DNA of 64,000 nt, from contig NZ_ATYR01000023.1 of the NCBI RefSeq assembly GCF_000427785.1, forward strand, positions 34,781 to 98,780, in the 5' to 3' direction. This document shows positions 63,794-64,000 of this stretch, one piece after another (within the stretch, counting starts at the first letter, position 1; each line of letters begins with the position of its first letter). Both the position numbers and the translations under genes were made by a program. Below the pieces are notes generated by a model. The model did not search any database and was not told the origin of the DNA. It was given only the letters and a program-made list of their open reading frames with translations. The stretch is from Massilia alkalitolerans DSM 17462 (GTDB lineage Bacteria > Pseudomonadota > Gammaproteobacteria > Burkholderiales > Burkholderiaceae_D).

Positions 63794-64000
63794 GTGCGCC
63801 CAGCATGGGCGCACTCTTGCGGGTGCAAGTCCCGCCGTAAGCTGACCACAGCGAGCGAAGTGAAGCGCAACTGCGTAAGGGCGACCGAGCGTGGGGAGGA
63901 AGCGTGGAGCGAAACTGCGAGCCGATGGACAAGAACCGGATACAAGGCGCTACCGAGCAGGGCGAGCGGGCAATGATCCGCGAAGCTCTCGTGGTCAAGG
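63794..64000 (+). mobile_element. 5' end of a group II intron (partial, continues past the window)
   Basis: The stretch begins GTGCGCCCAGCATGGGCGCAC, a 5'-splice-site-like GUGCG start folding into a 9-bp hairpin, followed by GCGGGTGCAAGTCCCGCC and CTGACCACAGCGAGC. This is the domain I start typical of bacterial group II introns. No reverse transcriptase/maturase is visible in the 207 bases. It lies just beyond a terminator-like hairpin, as group IIC introns prefer. It is in plus orientation, opposite to the flagellins. Subclass is not certain. Confidence 0.78.

Noticed and set aside
63764..64000. A fourth flagellin start or a small ORF in the right-hand end
   Set aside because: Translated frames show no flagellin ends; the sequence instead matches the structured start of a group II intron.

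Overview
The window is about two-thirds G+C and looks like a betaproteobacterial chromosome, most likely Oxalobacteraceae (Massilia/Telluria/Duganella-like). This rests on the housekeeping order (YhdP end - Nit - tldD; scpB - rluB - rimP - nusA - infB - rbfA - truB - typA) and on overall protein character. No tRNA, rRNA, CRISPR array or prophage was seen. Assignments come from reading motifs and gene order, not from database searches.

Bases 1-28,450 are housekeeping and metabolic. They hold the 3' end of a probable yhdP, a nitrilase-family amidohydrolase, tldD, and two tandem TonB-dependent receptors on the minus strand. Next is a DAHP synthase gene preceded by what looks like a complete ribosome-mediated attenuator (Phe/Tyr-rich leader peptide plus competing hairpins). 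Then come a three-gene dipeptide/oligopeptide-type ABC transporter without a binding protein, a DedA-rhodanese fusion, and glucokinase behind two HexR-like palindromes. scpB-rluB follow, then the rimP-nusA-infB-rbfA-truB translation/transcription operon behind a good promoter and an early intrinsic terminator, then typA and a small outer-membrane beta-barrel protein.

Bases 28,461-63,651 form one continuous flagellar locus of about 35 kb. It holds rod, hook and ring genes (flgB-flgL, minus strand), flgA (plus), and flgM-flgN plus a separate glucosaminidase (minus). Then come motB-motA-fliA-fliL-fliK-fliT-fliS-fliD-fliJ-fliI-fliH-fliG-fliF-fliE (all minus, read right to left), fliM-fliN-fliP-fliQ-fliR-flhB-flhA (plus), a second FliK-like gene and three flagellins (minus). 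The gene order (a fliK-fliL-fliA-motA-motB block, fliMNPQR-flhBA divergent from fliEFGHIJ, no fliO, flhF or flhG) and the lateral-type flagellin N-terminus resemble the Flag-2/lateral system rather than the classical polar system. No chemotaxis gene or lafK-type sigma-54 regulator lies in the window, FliM lacks its CheY-binding N-terminus, and FlgJ is split into two genes about 7 kb apart.

The three flagellin genes are tandem cassettes, each with its own terminator and a shared upstream element of fixed spacing. The last 207 bases look like the 5' end of a group II intron inserted just past a hairpin; its body and any maturase lie outside the window.

The most interesting items are the DAHP synthase attenuator, the split FlgJ, the shared flagellin promoter-like element, the twin AT-rich palindromes after flhA, the HexR-like sites before glk, the rimP leader terminator and the intron end.
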